Translations under genes and position numbers: made by a program | Shown: piece after piece, positions 1 through 9,783 of the stretch | Position numbering within the stretch: position 1 is the first letter of the stretch | Layout of the letters: every line of letters starts with the position of its first letter | Assembly (NCBI GenBank): GCA_016702745.1 | Contig: JADJDJ010000007.1 | Span: forward strand, 1-33,905 | Length of the DNA stretch: 33,905 bases | Direction of reading: 5' to 3' | From: Chitinophagaceae bacterium | GTDB lineage: Bacteria; Bacteroidota; Bacteroidia; Chitinophagales; Chitinophagaceae | The notes under the pieces: model-generated | Databases searched by the model: none | Told to the model about the DNA's origin: nothing | What the model saw: the letters and a program-made list of their open reading frames with translations, nothing else

Positions 1-804
1 ACTAACATAACCGAGGATCATCTTGACAGGTATGATTATAAACTGGAAAATTATGTAAAAGCAAATTCAGAATTACCGCAAACCAGCAACCGGGTGATGT
101 ATTCATTTACAACCTGGATGATGAAACCACCATGAAATATTTAACTAACTATCCCATAAACTCAACCAAAGCGCCCATTACCATGAGTAAAGAACTGCCA
201 CAAGGAGCCTACCTGACAAATGCTAAAATGCATCTTAAATGGAAGGGCGAAGAAATGCAGATGAGTGTAGAAGACTTTCGCTATTAAAGGAAAACACAAC
301 CAATACAACAGCATGGCAGCAAGCATGGCAGCAGCAGCCGTAGATATCAGGAAAAGAAAGATAAGGAAGCCTTGCAAACATTTTGAAGCCCTGGAACACC
401 GTATGGAACATGTTGCAAATATTAAGGCGTGGAATTCATCAACGACAGCAAGGCAACCAATGTAAACAGACTGGTTTGCATTGGATATGACAAAGCCTGT
501 AATACTGATATTGGGTGGCGTGGATAAAGGGAACGACTACAATTTACTGAAAGAACTGGTTAGGGAAAAGTAAAAGCCATCGTTTGTATGGGTACCGATA
601 ACTTGGAAGATACATGAAGCATTTGGTGATATTGTTCCCCTGATCGTAAATACCGAAAATGCCAATTGAAGCGGCACAGGCTGCATTTCATTTTTCAAAC
701 AAAAGTGAAGTGGTTTGCTAAGCCCGGCATGTGCAAGCTTCGACCTGTTTAAAAATTACGAAGACAGGGGCAGGCAGTTTAAACAAGCAGTAAAGAACTT
801 ATAA
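1..804 (+). CDS. murD: MurD, UDP-N-acetylmuramoyl-L-alanine--D-glutamate ligase (C-terminal part, 5' end outside window)
   Basis: MurD adds D-glutamate to UDP-MurNAc-L-Ala in the cytoplasm, the second amino-acid step of peptidoglycan precursor synthesis. The window opens inside the Mur ligase central domain (NITEDHLDRYDYKLENYV). Later frames carry KGKHNQYNSMAASMAAA (the substrate-contacting GKHN region), then FINDSKATNVN, GGVDKGNDY and SPACASFDLFKNYEDRGRQF, all characteristic of the MurD C-terminal domain. These pieces lie in different frames, with shifts near 62, 285, 425 and in the 550-720 stretch. Joined, they read continuously to the TAA at 802-804. It is the first gene of the cluster visible here and is followed by ftsW. 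Identity is secure from the DSKATN and SPACASFD motifs. The breaks look like sequencing errors because the gene is essential and the residues on each side are conserved. Confidence 0.93.
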
Positions 805-924
805 TAAATGAAGTGGATGTTTAATAGCAGCCAGGGTAATAAAAATGGCAGATGTAAAATCCATATTAAAACAATTATTTGGCTATTCGATAGTGCAGAA
901 GCTGCCTGGTCTCCATTGAAGGGA

Positions 925-2170
925 ATGGGAGATAACCTTGTGAGCAGAACAAGAGGCGATAAATTCATCTGGGCCATCGTGATAATTTTAACCCTGGCCA
1001 GGTTTATTGCTTGTTTACAGCAGTACAGGTTCATTGGCTTACAGGATGAGTAAAAGCACCGAAAGTTATTTATTTAAACAATTTGCATTCATCATTCTTG
1101 GCCTGATTATTATATATTTTGCGCATAGAATAAATTATGCAGTTTACTCAAGGGTTGCCCTGGTATTATTCCTCATCTCAATACCTCTGCTGATTTATAC
1201 TTTATTGTTTGGTGTGCAATTGAATGCCGGTAGCAGGTGGATCAAGTTGCCGGTGATCAATATGACGTTCCAGACATCTGACCTTGCCAAGCTTGCCTTT
1301 TTCATGTACATGAGCAGCAACTTAGCGTAAACAAAATATTATTAAAGATTTCAAGAAAGGTTTTCTGCCGATAATCGTTCCGGTTGCCATCATTTGCCTG
1401 CTGATTGCTCCTGCCAACCTGTCTACATCTATTTTGATCTTTGGCACCAGCCTGATGCTGATGTTCATTGGCAGGGTAAGTACAAAACATATTTTATATA
1501 CACTTGGTATTGCTATGATACCAATCGTATTGCTGATCACAATTGCCGTATCAACGTATGATACCAAAACACAGGAGACTAAAAAATTACCTGCTATAAT
1601 TTCAGGGGGACGCATTCCAACATGGATCAGCAGGATTCAAACTTTTATTTACAGTAAGAAAGAGGATGATAATGAAAATTATACCAGATAAACCAGGCTA
1701 AAATTGCAATAGCAAACGGTGGCTGGCTTGGGCTCGAGCCGGGTAACAGTGAACAGCGGAATTTCCCTCCGCATAGTTACAGTGATTTCATTTATGCCAT
1801 TATTATAGAAGAATATGGTTTATTGGGAGCTACTGTGATACTGTTCATTTATTTGCTATTTCTCTACCGGTGTATCAGGTTATATAGAAAATGCCCTTAC
1901 GCGTTCGGGGCTTTCCTGGCTTTGGCACTCAGTTTTACACTTGTAATACAGGCTATTGCCAATATGGGGGTAAATGTGAACCTTTTTCCAAATACCGGGG
2001 TTACGTTACCGTTAGTGAGTATGGGAGGCAGTAGTTTCCTGTTTACCTGTATGGCCATCGGTATTATTTTAAGTGTTGCCAGGAACGTAGAACAACAGGA
2101 AGGTAAGTTGCAGCCCGTGGTTGTAAAAACTGCTGAAGAAAATAAAAATACAGAAGAGGAAGCTGAATAA
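925..2170 (+). CDS. ftsW: FtsW, septal SEDS-family glycosyltransferase
   Basis: FtsW is the polytopic membrane peptidoglycan polymerase of the divisome (SEDS family). The N-terminal GDKFIWAIVIIL helix, then LVYSSTGSLAYRM, LNAGSRWIKLP, PGNSEQRNF, SYSDFIYAIIIEEYG and the C-terminal NTGVTLPLVSMGGSS signature are all FtsW hallmarks, with about ten hydrophobic helices. Frame changes near 1005, 1322 and 1690 split it; joined length is about 414 residues, usual for the family. A short charged tail (EENKNTEEEAE) follows the last helix. The start is uncertain. ATG 925 gives MGDNLVSRTRGDKF. ATG 845 opens a plausible cytoplasmic N-terminus (MADVKSILKQLFGY) that would need one more shift near 917, and ATG 808 is in frame with 925. 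The stop is followed after one base by the murG ATG, consistent with one transcript. Confidence 0.93.
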
Positions 2171-2171
2171 A

Positions 2172-3317
2172 ATGGATGAAACAACAATTAAAGAAGCGAA
2201 TGTTCCGCATGCAGTTGGCGGAAAGAGAGTAAGGATCATCATTGCAGGTGGCGGAACAGGCGGTCATATTTTTCCCGCAATGCCTACTGCAAACGCGATC
2301 AGGAAATTATTACCCGAAGCAGATTTCTTTTTGTTGGCGCTAGGGGAAAAATGGAAATGGAAAAGTGCCGCAGGCCGGGTTTAACATAGTTGGTTTGACC
2401 ATTGCCGGGTTTAACAGAAGTTCTTTGATAAAAAATATCGGGTTGCCATATAAACTGCTTAAAAGCTTTTTACAGGTAAGACAGGTATTTAAAGCATTTA
2501 ATCCTGATGCCGTGATTGGCGTGGGTGGTTATTCCAGTTTTCCGGTATTGCGTTTTGCTCAAAGCCGGGGAATCATGACGTTCATTCATGAGAGTAATTC
2601 GTTTGCAGGTAAAGCGAATATTTTCCTGGCAAAAAGGGCTACAAAAATATTTGTTGCTACAGATGGGATGGAGAAATTCTTTCCGGCTTCAAAGATCATG
2701 GTAACAGGAAACCCGGTTCGTCAGTCAATTGCATCACATTCCATTTCAAAAGAAGTTGCACTGGCGCATTTTGGATTAAGTGCAGGGAAAAAAACGGTAC
2801 TGAGTATTGGCGGCAGCCTGGGGGCAAAGAGCATCAATGAGGCAATAAGTAAACACATTGATCTTTTTGAAACCAATAACCTGCAGTTGATCTGGCAAAC
2901 GGGTAAACCATTTTATGATGAAGCCATCAAACACTGTAAAGAGAAACAAAATATATATGTGAACGATTTTATAACGCAAATGGAATATGCATACACAGCA
3001 GCAGATATAGTGATAAGCAGGAGCGGTGCAATGGCAATTGCTGAATTGTGCCTGGTAAAAAAGCCTGTGATATTTGTTCCATTTTGCTTGCAGGAAGATC
3101 ATCAAACGGCCAATGCACAAAATTTAGTTAATAAAAATGCAGCCATGATGATTAGTAACAACCAGGCGTTAGATAAGTTGGTACCTGCCGTAATTTCATT
3201 ATCAAAAATGATGCATTACAGGCAAACCTGGAAAATAATATCGGCAGGCTGGGAAAAGCAAATGCTGATATGATCATTGCGGAAGAGATTTTAACAATAA
3301 CCGGAAAATTAAAGTGA
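2172..3317 (+). CDS. murG: MurG, lipid II-forming GlcNAc transferase
   Basis: MurG transfers GlcNAc from UDP-GlcNAc to lipid I at the inner face of the cytoplasmic membrane, giving lipid II. The GT-B glycine loop IIAGGGTGGHIFPA lies near residue 25, followed by GVGGYSSFPVL, FIHESNSFAGKAN, VTGNPVR, SIGGSLGAKSIN and the UDP-GlcNAc site segment SGAMAIAEL...QEDHQTANA. About 20 residues precede the first strand. Two single-base losses, a T in the T-run near 2328 and an A near 2363, account for the break; restoring them gives the standard GARGKMEMEKVPQAGF. A third shift near 3215 restores the C-terminus NADMIIAEEILTITGKLK. Joined length is about 381 residues. The TGA at 3315-3317 overlaps the murC GTG by 3 bases (GTGA), suggesting translational coupling. 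Confidence 0.95.
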
Positions 3318-4674
3318 AAGCATTAAAAGATATATCATCAGTTTATTTCCTGGGCATCGGAGGTAGCGGCATGAGTGCCCTCGCCAGGTATTTTAACAAC
3401 AACGGGGTTAAAGTGAGTGGTTATGATAAAACGCCAACAGTTTTAACAGATCAGCTGCAGGCAGAAGGTATAACTATTCATTTTGAAGATAATATTGAGC
3501 TCATTGACAAAAACGCCGGCTTAATTGTGTACACACCGGCAATACCGGCTGATCATACAGGGTATAATTATTTAAAAGACAATAATTATACTTTGTTGAA
3601 AAGAAGTGATGTACTCGGGATGATAACAAAAGATACATTTAATATTTGTGTTGCCGGTACACACGGAAAAACAACAACCAGCGCCATGATCGCACACATA
3701 TTACGCGACAGTGGTTTTGGGTGCAATGCATTTTTGGGCGGGATAGCAACCAATTATGGTACCAACTTCTGGAGCAGTGATAAAAATATTTCAGTGGCAG
3801 AAGCAGATGAGTACGACAGGAGTTTTTTGAAATTATTCCCGGATATCGCAGTGATTACGGCAATGGATGCAGACCACCTGGATATTTATGGAACAGCTGA
3901 AAAACTGGAAGATGCATTCATTGAATTTTCGGGCCAGGTGAAACCAAACGGGTTGCTGATAAGTAAACAAGGTTTGCATCGCAGTAATGAGTTTAAAGTA
4001 CCGGATCATATAACATACAGTTTACATGATATGAATGCCGGTGCGTATGCAACTGATATAAAAAATAAAATCAGGTAGTTCTTTTTTGATATTGTTATAA
4101 AAGGAGACCGGTTGCAGAACATTGAATTAAATATGGGAGGAATGCACAATATTGAAAATTCAATTGCTGCCATTGTTGCTTCACGGAAAGTTGGCGTAAC
4201 AGATGAAAAGATCAGGGATGCCATAGCATCTTTCAGGGGTGTGAAAAGAAGGTTTGAATATGTAATTAAAAATGAAGAGCAGGTAATGATAGATGATTAT
4301 GCTCATCACCCGGAAGAATTAAGGGCACTGATAACAGGTGCCAGGGAACTTTTTCCGGGTAAGAAATGTACGGTTGTGTTTCAGCCACATTTGTACAGCC
4401 GCACCAAAGATTTTGCTGACGGGTTTGCAGAAGTGCTGGCAATTGCAGATGAAGTGGTCTTATTGCCAATTTATCCTGCACGTGAAAACCGATGGAAGGG
4501 GTTAACAGTGAAATGATATTGTCAAGGATGCGCCACAATAATGCAAAGGTTCTGGATAAAACTGAATTGATAAATGAACTGAAAGTAACCAAACCGGAAT
4601 TTTTAATTACAGCCGGTGCAGGAGATATTGATAAACTGGTTGAACCTATAAAAGAATTACTGTTAAGGCTGTAA
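3314..4674 (+). CDS. murC: MurC, UDP-N-acetylmuramate--L-alanine ligase
   Basis: MurC attaches L-alanine to UDP-MurNAc, the first step of the peptide stem. It begins with GTG at 3314 inside the murG stop. Visible motifs are the N-terminal nucleotide-binding GIGGSGMSALARYF (about residue 13), the ATP P-loop GTHGKTTTSAM (about residue 115), EADEYDRSF, MDADHLDIYG, then GMHNIENSIAAI, DDYAHHPEE (the MurC C-terminal signature), FQPHLYSRT and YPARE. A shift near 4074 joins the central and C-terminal domains. Another near 4490 turns the expected PARE-x-PMEGVNSEMI into an early stop. Reconstructed length is about 453 residues, normal for MurC. It sits between murG and ftsQ with no ddl gene, an arrangement I associate with Bacteroidota. 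Confidence 0.95.
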
Positions 4675-4688
4675 TGAATAAAATATAA

Positions 4689-5868
4689 ATGCAACAGGTA
4701 AAACGATATAGTATAAAGAACATTTTACTGGCAACACTTTGGATCGCCATTGGGTCTGCGGCAGTTATACTCCTTGTTGCTGCTGTTAAAAAAAAGGATG
4801 CAAAGTTGTGCCGCGGCATTGAGATCACTATAAGTGGTGTAAGTACAAATTTTTTTATTGATAAAAATGATGTGTTGAAGATCATTGCTTCTCACACAGG
4901 TTCAACCACTGTTGGAAAGCCCATTGAAGCCTTTAACCTGGCTGCTATGGAAAAGGCATTGAAGAAAGATGTTTGGATCCAGGAAGCAGAATTGTTTTTG
5001 ATAATAATGAGATATTACAAGTGGCTGTGGAAGAAAGGGAGCCGGTAGCAAGGATTTTTACCTCCGGTGGAAATACATTTTATATAGACAGTTCCAATAC
5101 CATGCTGCCATTGAGTGAAAAATTTTCTGCAAGGCTTCCGGTGTTCACCGGTTTTCCTTCAGAAGCAAAAGTTCTATCAAAAGCAGACAGTAACCTGTTG
5201 AATGACATTAAAAAATCAGTATCCGTATTCAGGCAGATACTTTCTTAATGGCCATGATCGACCAGGTTGATATAACAGCACAAAGAAGTTTTGAAATGAT
5301 ACCAAACTGGGCGGGCAGGTGATCGTTTTTGGCAATGCGGCAGACCTGGATGGAAAATTTGACAAGCTGCTTCAGTTTTATAAAAAGTGATCATGAAAAT
5401 GGGTTGGAGCAGGTACAGTATCATTAACCTGCAGTATAAGAACCAGGTGGTAGCAAAAATTCGTGGAGCCGATGACGTGAGTGCCGATTCTTTGCGTACA
5501 CGCCAGATGATGGAAATCATAGCAGCCAATGCTGCAAAATATGCTGAAGATTCAACATTGAATTTCAAACAGGATGACAGGAAAAACAATGACAGCAGTA
5601 TGATCCAGCATCTATACAACGGGATGAACCCGACGATAATGAGGACGGAGATGCAATACCTGAACAAAAAGTAATGCAACAAGCAGTAACAAAACCGTTG
5701 GTAAAACCTGCGGTTAAGCCAGCAGTTTCAGCACCGGTAAAACCAGTTGTAAAGACTGCCGCAAAACCTATACAGGCAAAAAAACCGGCTGTAATCATTA
5801 AAAAGAAGCCGGTTGAAAAACAAACACAGAAACCAAAGGCTGCAATGCCTGTAAAGAACGAGTATTAA
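4689..5868 (+). CDS. ftsQ: FtsQ/DivIB-type division protein with a long basic Pro/Lys tail
   Basis: FtsQ is a single-pass membrane protein that recruits and regulates FtsW/FtsI. A short basic N-terminus (MQQVKRYSIKN) is followed by one transmembrane helix at about residues 13-33 (LLATLWIAIGSAAVILLVAA), then a POTRA-like domain (IEITISGVSTNFFIDKNDVL) and the FtsQ beta domain (VAVEEREPVARIF, TFYIDSSNTMLPL, LPVFTGF, GWSRYSIINLQYKNQVVAK). Frame shifts occur near 4997 (one T missing from a T-run), 5245, 5310 and 5600. Read across the last one, the protein does not stop at 5674 but continues through an acidic stretch (DEPDDNEDGDAIPEQ) into about 65 residues rich in Lys, Pro, Ala and Val ending MPVKNEY. 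Total is about 390 residues, longer than a minimal FtsQ. Position between murC and ftsA supports the call. Confidence 0.88.
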
Positions 5869-5910
5869 CAAACACAAACATAAAAACATACAAACACAAA
5901 ACATACTATT

Positions 5911-7288
5911 ATGAACCAGGAACAATCCATTATCGTTGGCCTCGACATCACACAACAAAAATTGCGGCTATTGCAGGCCGTAAGAATGAATTCGGCAAAT
6001 TGGAAATACTTGGCTTTGGCCGTGCCAACAGCAACGGTGTACAGCATGGTATGGTGCTGAACATTGACCAGACAATCAAAGCAATCCAGCAGGCACTGGA
6101 AAATTGTTATGCATCCAACCCTAACCTTAATATCAGTGAAGTTTATGTTGGAATAGCGGGCCATCACATCAAAAGCCTGCAAACCCGCGGCGATATTGTA
6201 AGGCAAAGTATTGAAGAAGAGATCATGCAGGATGAAATTGACAGGCTGGTGGCAGATCAGTATCGTACATATATACCTGCAGGCGACCAGATCATTGATG
6301 TAATACCGCAGGAATTCACGGTAGATAATTTTCAGAATATACCAAATCCCATTGGTTACAGCGGCGTAAAAGTGGGTGCAAATTTTCACATCATCACAGG
6401 CGATAAAAATGCAATCCGCAATATTAACAGGAGTGTTGAGAAAGCTGGTCTTCAAACAAAAGATCTTGTTTTACAACCCTGGCCTCTGCTGCTGCTGTAA
6501 TGTGCGACCAGGACCTGGAAGCTGGTGTTGCCATTGTTGACATTGGTGGCGGTACAACTGACCTGGCTGTGTTTTATGAAGGAATATTAAAAACATACGG
6601 CTGTTATTCCTTTTTGGTGGCGAAAATATCACAAATGATATTAAGACCGGTTTAGGCGTATTAAAAACGCAGGCAGAGCAAATGAAGATACAATTCGGAA
6701 GTGCTTTGAGCGATGAGGCAAAATCAAACGCATTCATAACCATTCCCGGTTTGCGTGGTATGGCTCCAAAAGAAATTTCAGTAAAAAATCTTGCCAATAT
6801 CATACAGGCACGCATGAGTGAGATCATGGATTTTGTTTCTTATCACCTTAAACAGGTTGGCCTCGATAACCGCATGCTCAATGGAGGTGTGATACTTACC
6901 GGCGGTGGTTCACAGTTAAAACACCTGATCCAGTTAACGGAATATGTAACAGGCCTCAATGCCAGGATAGGGTATCCCAACGAACACTTGTCTGGCGGCC
7001 ACATTGAAGAACTGGCCAAACCCATGTACAGTACTTGTATCGGTCTGATACTGAAAGGATACAATGATTACGAAAATAAGAACAGGCAGCTCGATCAGAA
7101 TTACATAAAAGCAACTGCTGCGGGCATAATGCAACAGGAACCCGTAGCCGAAGAAATGGTAACTGAAGAAGATGCAACCACTCACCAGGTAAAGTAAAAA
7201 CAAAGAAAAAACGTTAAAGGGTTTCATGGATACTTTTAAAAATAACCTGATAGAGATGTTTAAAGAAGAAGAAGACACACATCTATAA
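5911..7288 (+). CDS. ftsA: FtsA, actin-like membrane tether for FtsZ
   Basis: FtsA is an actin-fold ATPase that anchors FtsZ filaments to the membrane. The ATG at 5911 gives MNQEQSIIVGLDI; the next residues should be the phosphate-1 loop GTTKIAAIAGRKNEFG, but a small indel at about 5955 breaks the frame. Then come GFGRANSNGVQHGMVLNI, VYVGIAGHHIKS, the FtsA-specific 1C domain, VDIGGGTTDLAVF (phosphate 2), FGGENITNDIK and GVILTGGGSQL (adenosine loop). Further shifts lie near 6475 and 6597. The apparent stop at 7195-7197 is probably an error product. One frame over, the sequence continues through a basic linker to MDTFKNNLIEMFKEEE and TAA at 7286-7288, which looks like the C-terminal amphipathic membrane-targeting helix FtsA needs. 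Reconstructed length is about 458 residues. It lies 42 bp after ftsQ and 110 bp before ftsZ. Confidence 0.94.
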
Positions 7289-7298
7289 TCATTTTGAA

Positions 7299-7369
7299 TT
7301 ATAAATTTTAAATGTTGAATTCAAGCGATCATTTAAAATTCAACATTCAACATTTAAAATAAATTATAA
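7299..7369. repeat. Imperfect AT-rich inverted repeat between ftsA and ftsZ
   Basis: Arms at 7299-7320 and 7345-7369 are reverse complements apart from a three-base insertion in the right arm (core ATTCAACATTTAAAAT on the right). They are separated by about 24 bases that contain an extra partial copy, giving the doubled word TTCAACATTCAACAT. No T-run follows, so it is not a standard intrinsic terminator. It fills most of the 110-bp gap before the ftsZ ATG and could be an mRNA stem-loop or a dispersed intergenic repeat. Function is unknown. Confidence 0.7.
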
Positions 7370-7398
7370 TACTTACTAACTCATACAAACTTACAAAC

Positions 7399-9316
7399 AT
7401 GATCCATTTTGATTTGCCTAAAGAACAATCCTCCATCATCAAGGTTATTGGTGTTGGCGGCGGCGGGAGCAATGCGGTAAACCACATGTATTCCCAGGAT
7501 ATTGAAGGCGTAAATTTTATTATATGCAATACAGATGCCCAGGCCATTGCTTTGAGTAAAGTTCCTAATAAGATACAGTTAGGACCGCACTTACACAAGG
7601 CCTCGGAGCCGATGCCAATCCTGCAATAGGACGCCAGGCAACTGAAGAAAGCCTGGAAGAGATTAAGCGTATCCTGGAAGTAAATACCAAGATGGCATTT
7701 ATCACTGCAGGAATGGGTGGCGGAACAGGAACCGGCGGTGCACCTATCCTGGCAAAAATTTGTAAAGACCTCGGCATTCTTACCGTGGGTATTGTTACAA
7801 CACCTTTTGCTTACGAAGGAAAGAAAAGAATTGCACAGGCTGAAGAAGGAATCATGCTGTTAAAAAATCATGTAGATACTTTATTGGTGATCAGCAATGA
7901 TAAACTTCGTCACCAGTTTGGAAATTAAAAATGAAAGAGGCATTTGCAAAGCCGATAATGTACTGGCAACTGCAGCAAAATGTATTACAGATGTGATAAA
8001 CAGTACCGGGCAGATAAATGTAGATTTTGCGGATGTATGCACAGTAATGAGTAATGGCGGTGTTGCTATCCTTGGCAGCGCTTCGGCAGAAGGTGAGAAC
8101 AGGGCAACTGGCTACAGAAAATGCCTTTACATCACCGTTGTTGAATGACAATGATATCCGCGGAGCAAAATGGATATTGATCAATATCAACTCAGCTGAA
8201 GGTGAACATGAGTTTACAATGGATGAAGTAGAAGTAATACAAAGTTATTTGCTTAGCCAGGCTGGTGATGATACAGATGTGATCCTTGGATTAGGGTATG
8301 ACAACAGTTTGGGAAATGAGATCGGCATAACACTGATCGCAACAGGATTTGAACACAAAGATCCTTTTGCAAGGGAAACAAAAAAGGTAGCTGCTGATAA
8401 CAAAGATCAAAAAATTGTACTGGAACTTGAAATGCCAAAAAAAGCTGAAGCTGTTCAGCAGCCTGCAGTTCAGGCAGCAGAAGAAACAGTTGTAGTTCAG
8501 GAGCAAGTGCAGGATGAAGAAAAGATCATACTTTCTTTAGAAGAAAAAACAACAGTAATTGCAGAGCCTGATCCGATGATGGTGACACTTGTTGAAAGAG
8601 ATCCTGAACTTCCAAACAACCAGTAGAATCACTTAGTAAAAATACTGTGGACAAATCTGATGAAAAGCCTGTTTTTTTTGAAATATCTTCGGCCGCAGAT
8701 CAGGTTCCCATTGTGGCATTTGATGTTGAATTAGCAACTCCAACTCCTCCGAAAAAACAAGAACCTGTAGCTGAAGATAAAAGCAAACAGGAAATAACTA
8801 ATAATAAAGAAGCAAACAGTAATCCCTTTCGTCAGGTGGTTATTTGGCAAAGCCTGCACAAATTTATGTGGAGGAACAGCCGGCACAGAAATCCAATACG
8901 AGCGAGGAACCAACTCCTTTGCAGATATCATTTCAGGAAGACGAACCTGTAATTGAAATGCAACTGGTAGTTAAAGATTCCCAAAAGGCGGCGGAGGAAA
9001 AGCCAGAAGATCAGACTCAGCCCATCATGATATCAACTGTTGAGGAGCCCGCGATGCAGGACGAAACAGAAGAACTCAGGCGCCGGGCTACGGAGCGTAT
9101 TGCAAAACTGCGTAATTTATCATTCAATGTTAATGCAGCCGATCCTAACAATGAGTTTGAGACGGTACCTGCTTACCTTCGCCGCAATATGGAAATACAC
9201 AACCAGATTGCCGATGTAGAAAGTTTTTACAGCAACTATACTGTGAAATCTGATGAAAATAACCAGGCAGAAATCGGAACGATCAATACTTTCCTGGATG
9301 GGAAAAACCTGATTAA
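7399..9316 (+). CDS. ftsZ: FtsZ, tubulin-like division GTPase with a very long C-terminal linker
   Basis: FtsZ polymerises into the Z-ring. The GTPase core starts after MIHFDLPKEQSSIIKVIGVG with the G1 segment GVGGGGSNAVNHM, then FIICNTDAQA, the tubulin signature GGGTGTGGAPILAK (near 7720), GIVTTPFAYEGKKR, NHVDTLLVISNDKL and the T7-loop region NVDFADVCTVMSNGG, ending near EHKDPFARETK at about 8380. An unusually long linker of about 240 residues, rich in Glu, Gln, Pro and Val, follows up to RRRATERIAKLRNLSFNV. The end is recovered by restoring one A at 9303-9307, giving NTFLDGKKPD and TAA 9314-9316, the Bacteroidota-type terminal peptide. Without that base the frame runs on to 9371. Other shifts lie near 7583, 7925, 8100, 8622 and 8850. 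About 638 residues in total, against 350-450 for many FtsZ proteins. Confidence 0.94.
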
Positions 9317-9440
9317 TAATGTACTTGTTCAAGTAAGATTAACCATTTCAGAAATAATAAAAAGAAACTGAATTCATTTTCCAATGTTACACTTTTAAAA
9401 TTGTAACTCAAAAACTGTGTTTGTGTATATGTTTATATGT

Positions 9441-9471
9441 AGCCCCTTTCATAGTTGAAAGGGGCTTTTTT
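9441..9471 (+). terminator. Intrinsic terminator closing the ftsZ end of the division cluster
   Basis: An 11-bp perfect stem, AGCCCCTTTCA paired with TGAAAGGGGCT, has a 4-base loop (TAGT) and runs straight into a T-tract. It lies 125 bp after the reconstructed ftsZ stop and on the same strand, so it most likely ends the mur-fts transcript. Confidence 0.92.
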
Positions 9472-9520
9472 AAATTTGTATTCCGGTACCATAATATTTT
9501 TTATTATTCGATATATATAA

Positions 9521-9728
9521 ATTACATTTACACTTTAATGTTATAGTGTGCTGTTCAAGGATATTAAACAGTTGTTTACCCCAAACACATATTAATGCAT
9601 TTTGTATTTTCTTTGGCCAGGTCCAATCCTGCATTTAACGGAATATTTTTCTGTATCCGTATAAATTCCCGGAATATTTGCACCACTCTTTTCAACTGGT
9701 ACAATCACACTATTACATTTACACTTTA
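9521..9728 (+). repeat. Pair of 17-bp perfect direct repeats
   Basis: ATTACATTTACACTTTA occurs at 9521-9537 and again at 9712-9728, 191 bp apart start to start. The following bases also partly match (GTTAT present in both). The second copy lies 55 bp upstream of the secreted-protein ATG at 9784. They could be regulator sites, a local duplication, or chance in AT-rich DNA. Confidence 0.65.
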
Positions 9729-9783
9729 CCGTTATTACTTTAAGAATTTCCCCATTATATTCCCCCAATAAATTTTAAATTGT

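Larger units (their letters stand above)
9317..9783. other. 467-bp intergenic region after the division cluster
   Basis: No convincing gene is visible on either strand. The region holds the terminator at 9441-9471 and two perfect copies of a 17-bp word at 9521-9537 and 9712-9728. The rest is AT-rich. It presumably also carries the promoter of the downstream secreted protein, but I could not assign one with confidence. Confidence 0.7.

Noticed and set aside
756..1034. Minus-strand open frame over the murD/ftsW junction
   Set aside because: A shadow of ftsW codons; no start context or family resemblance.
5865..6455. Long minus-strand open frame of 196 codons
   Set aside because: It lies entirely opposite ftsA, has no recognisable motif, and the plus strand encodes clear FtsA there.
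1..9316. Programmed frameshifting or a decaying division cluster
   Set aside because: Breaks are many, scattered, lack slippery-site or structure patterns, and affect nearly all long genes, so random sequence error explains them better.
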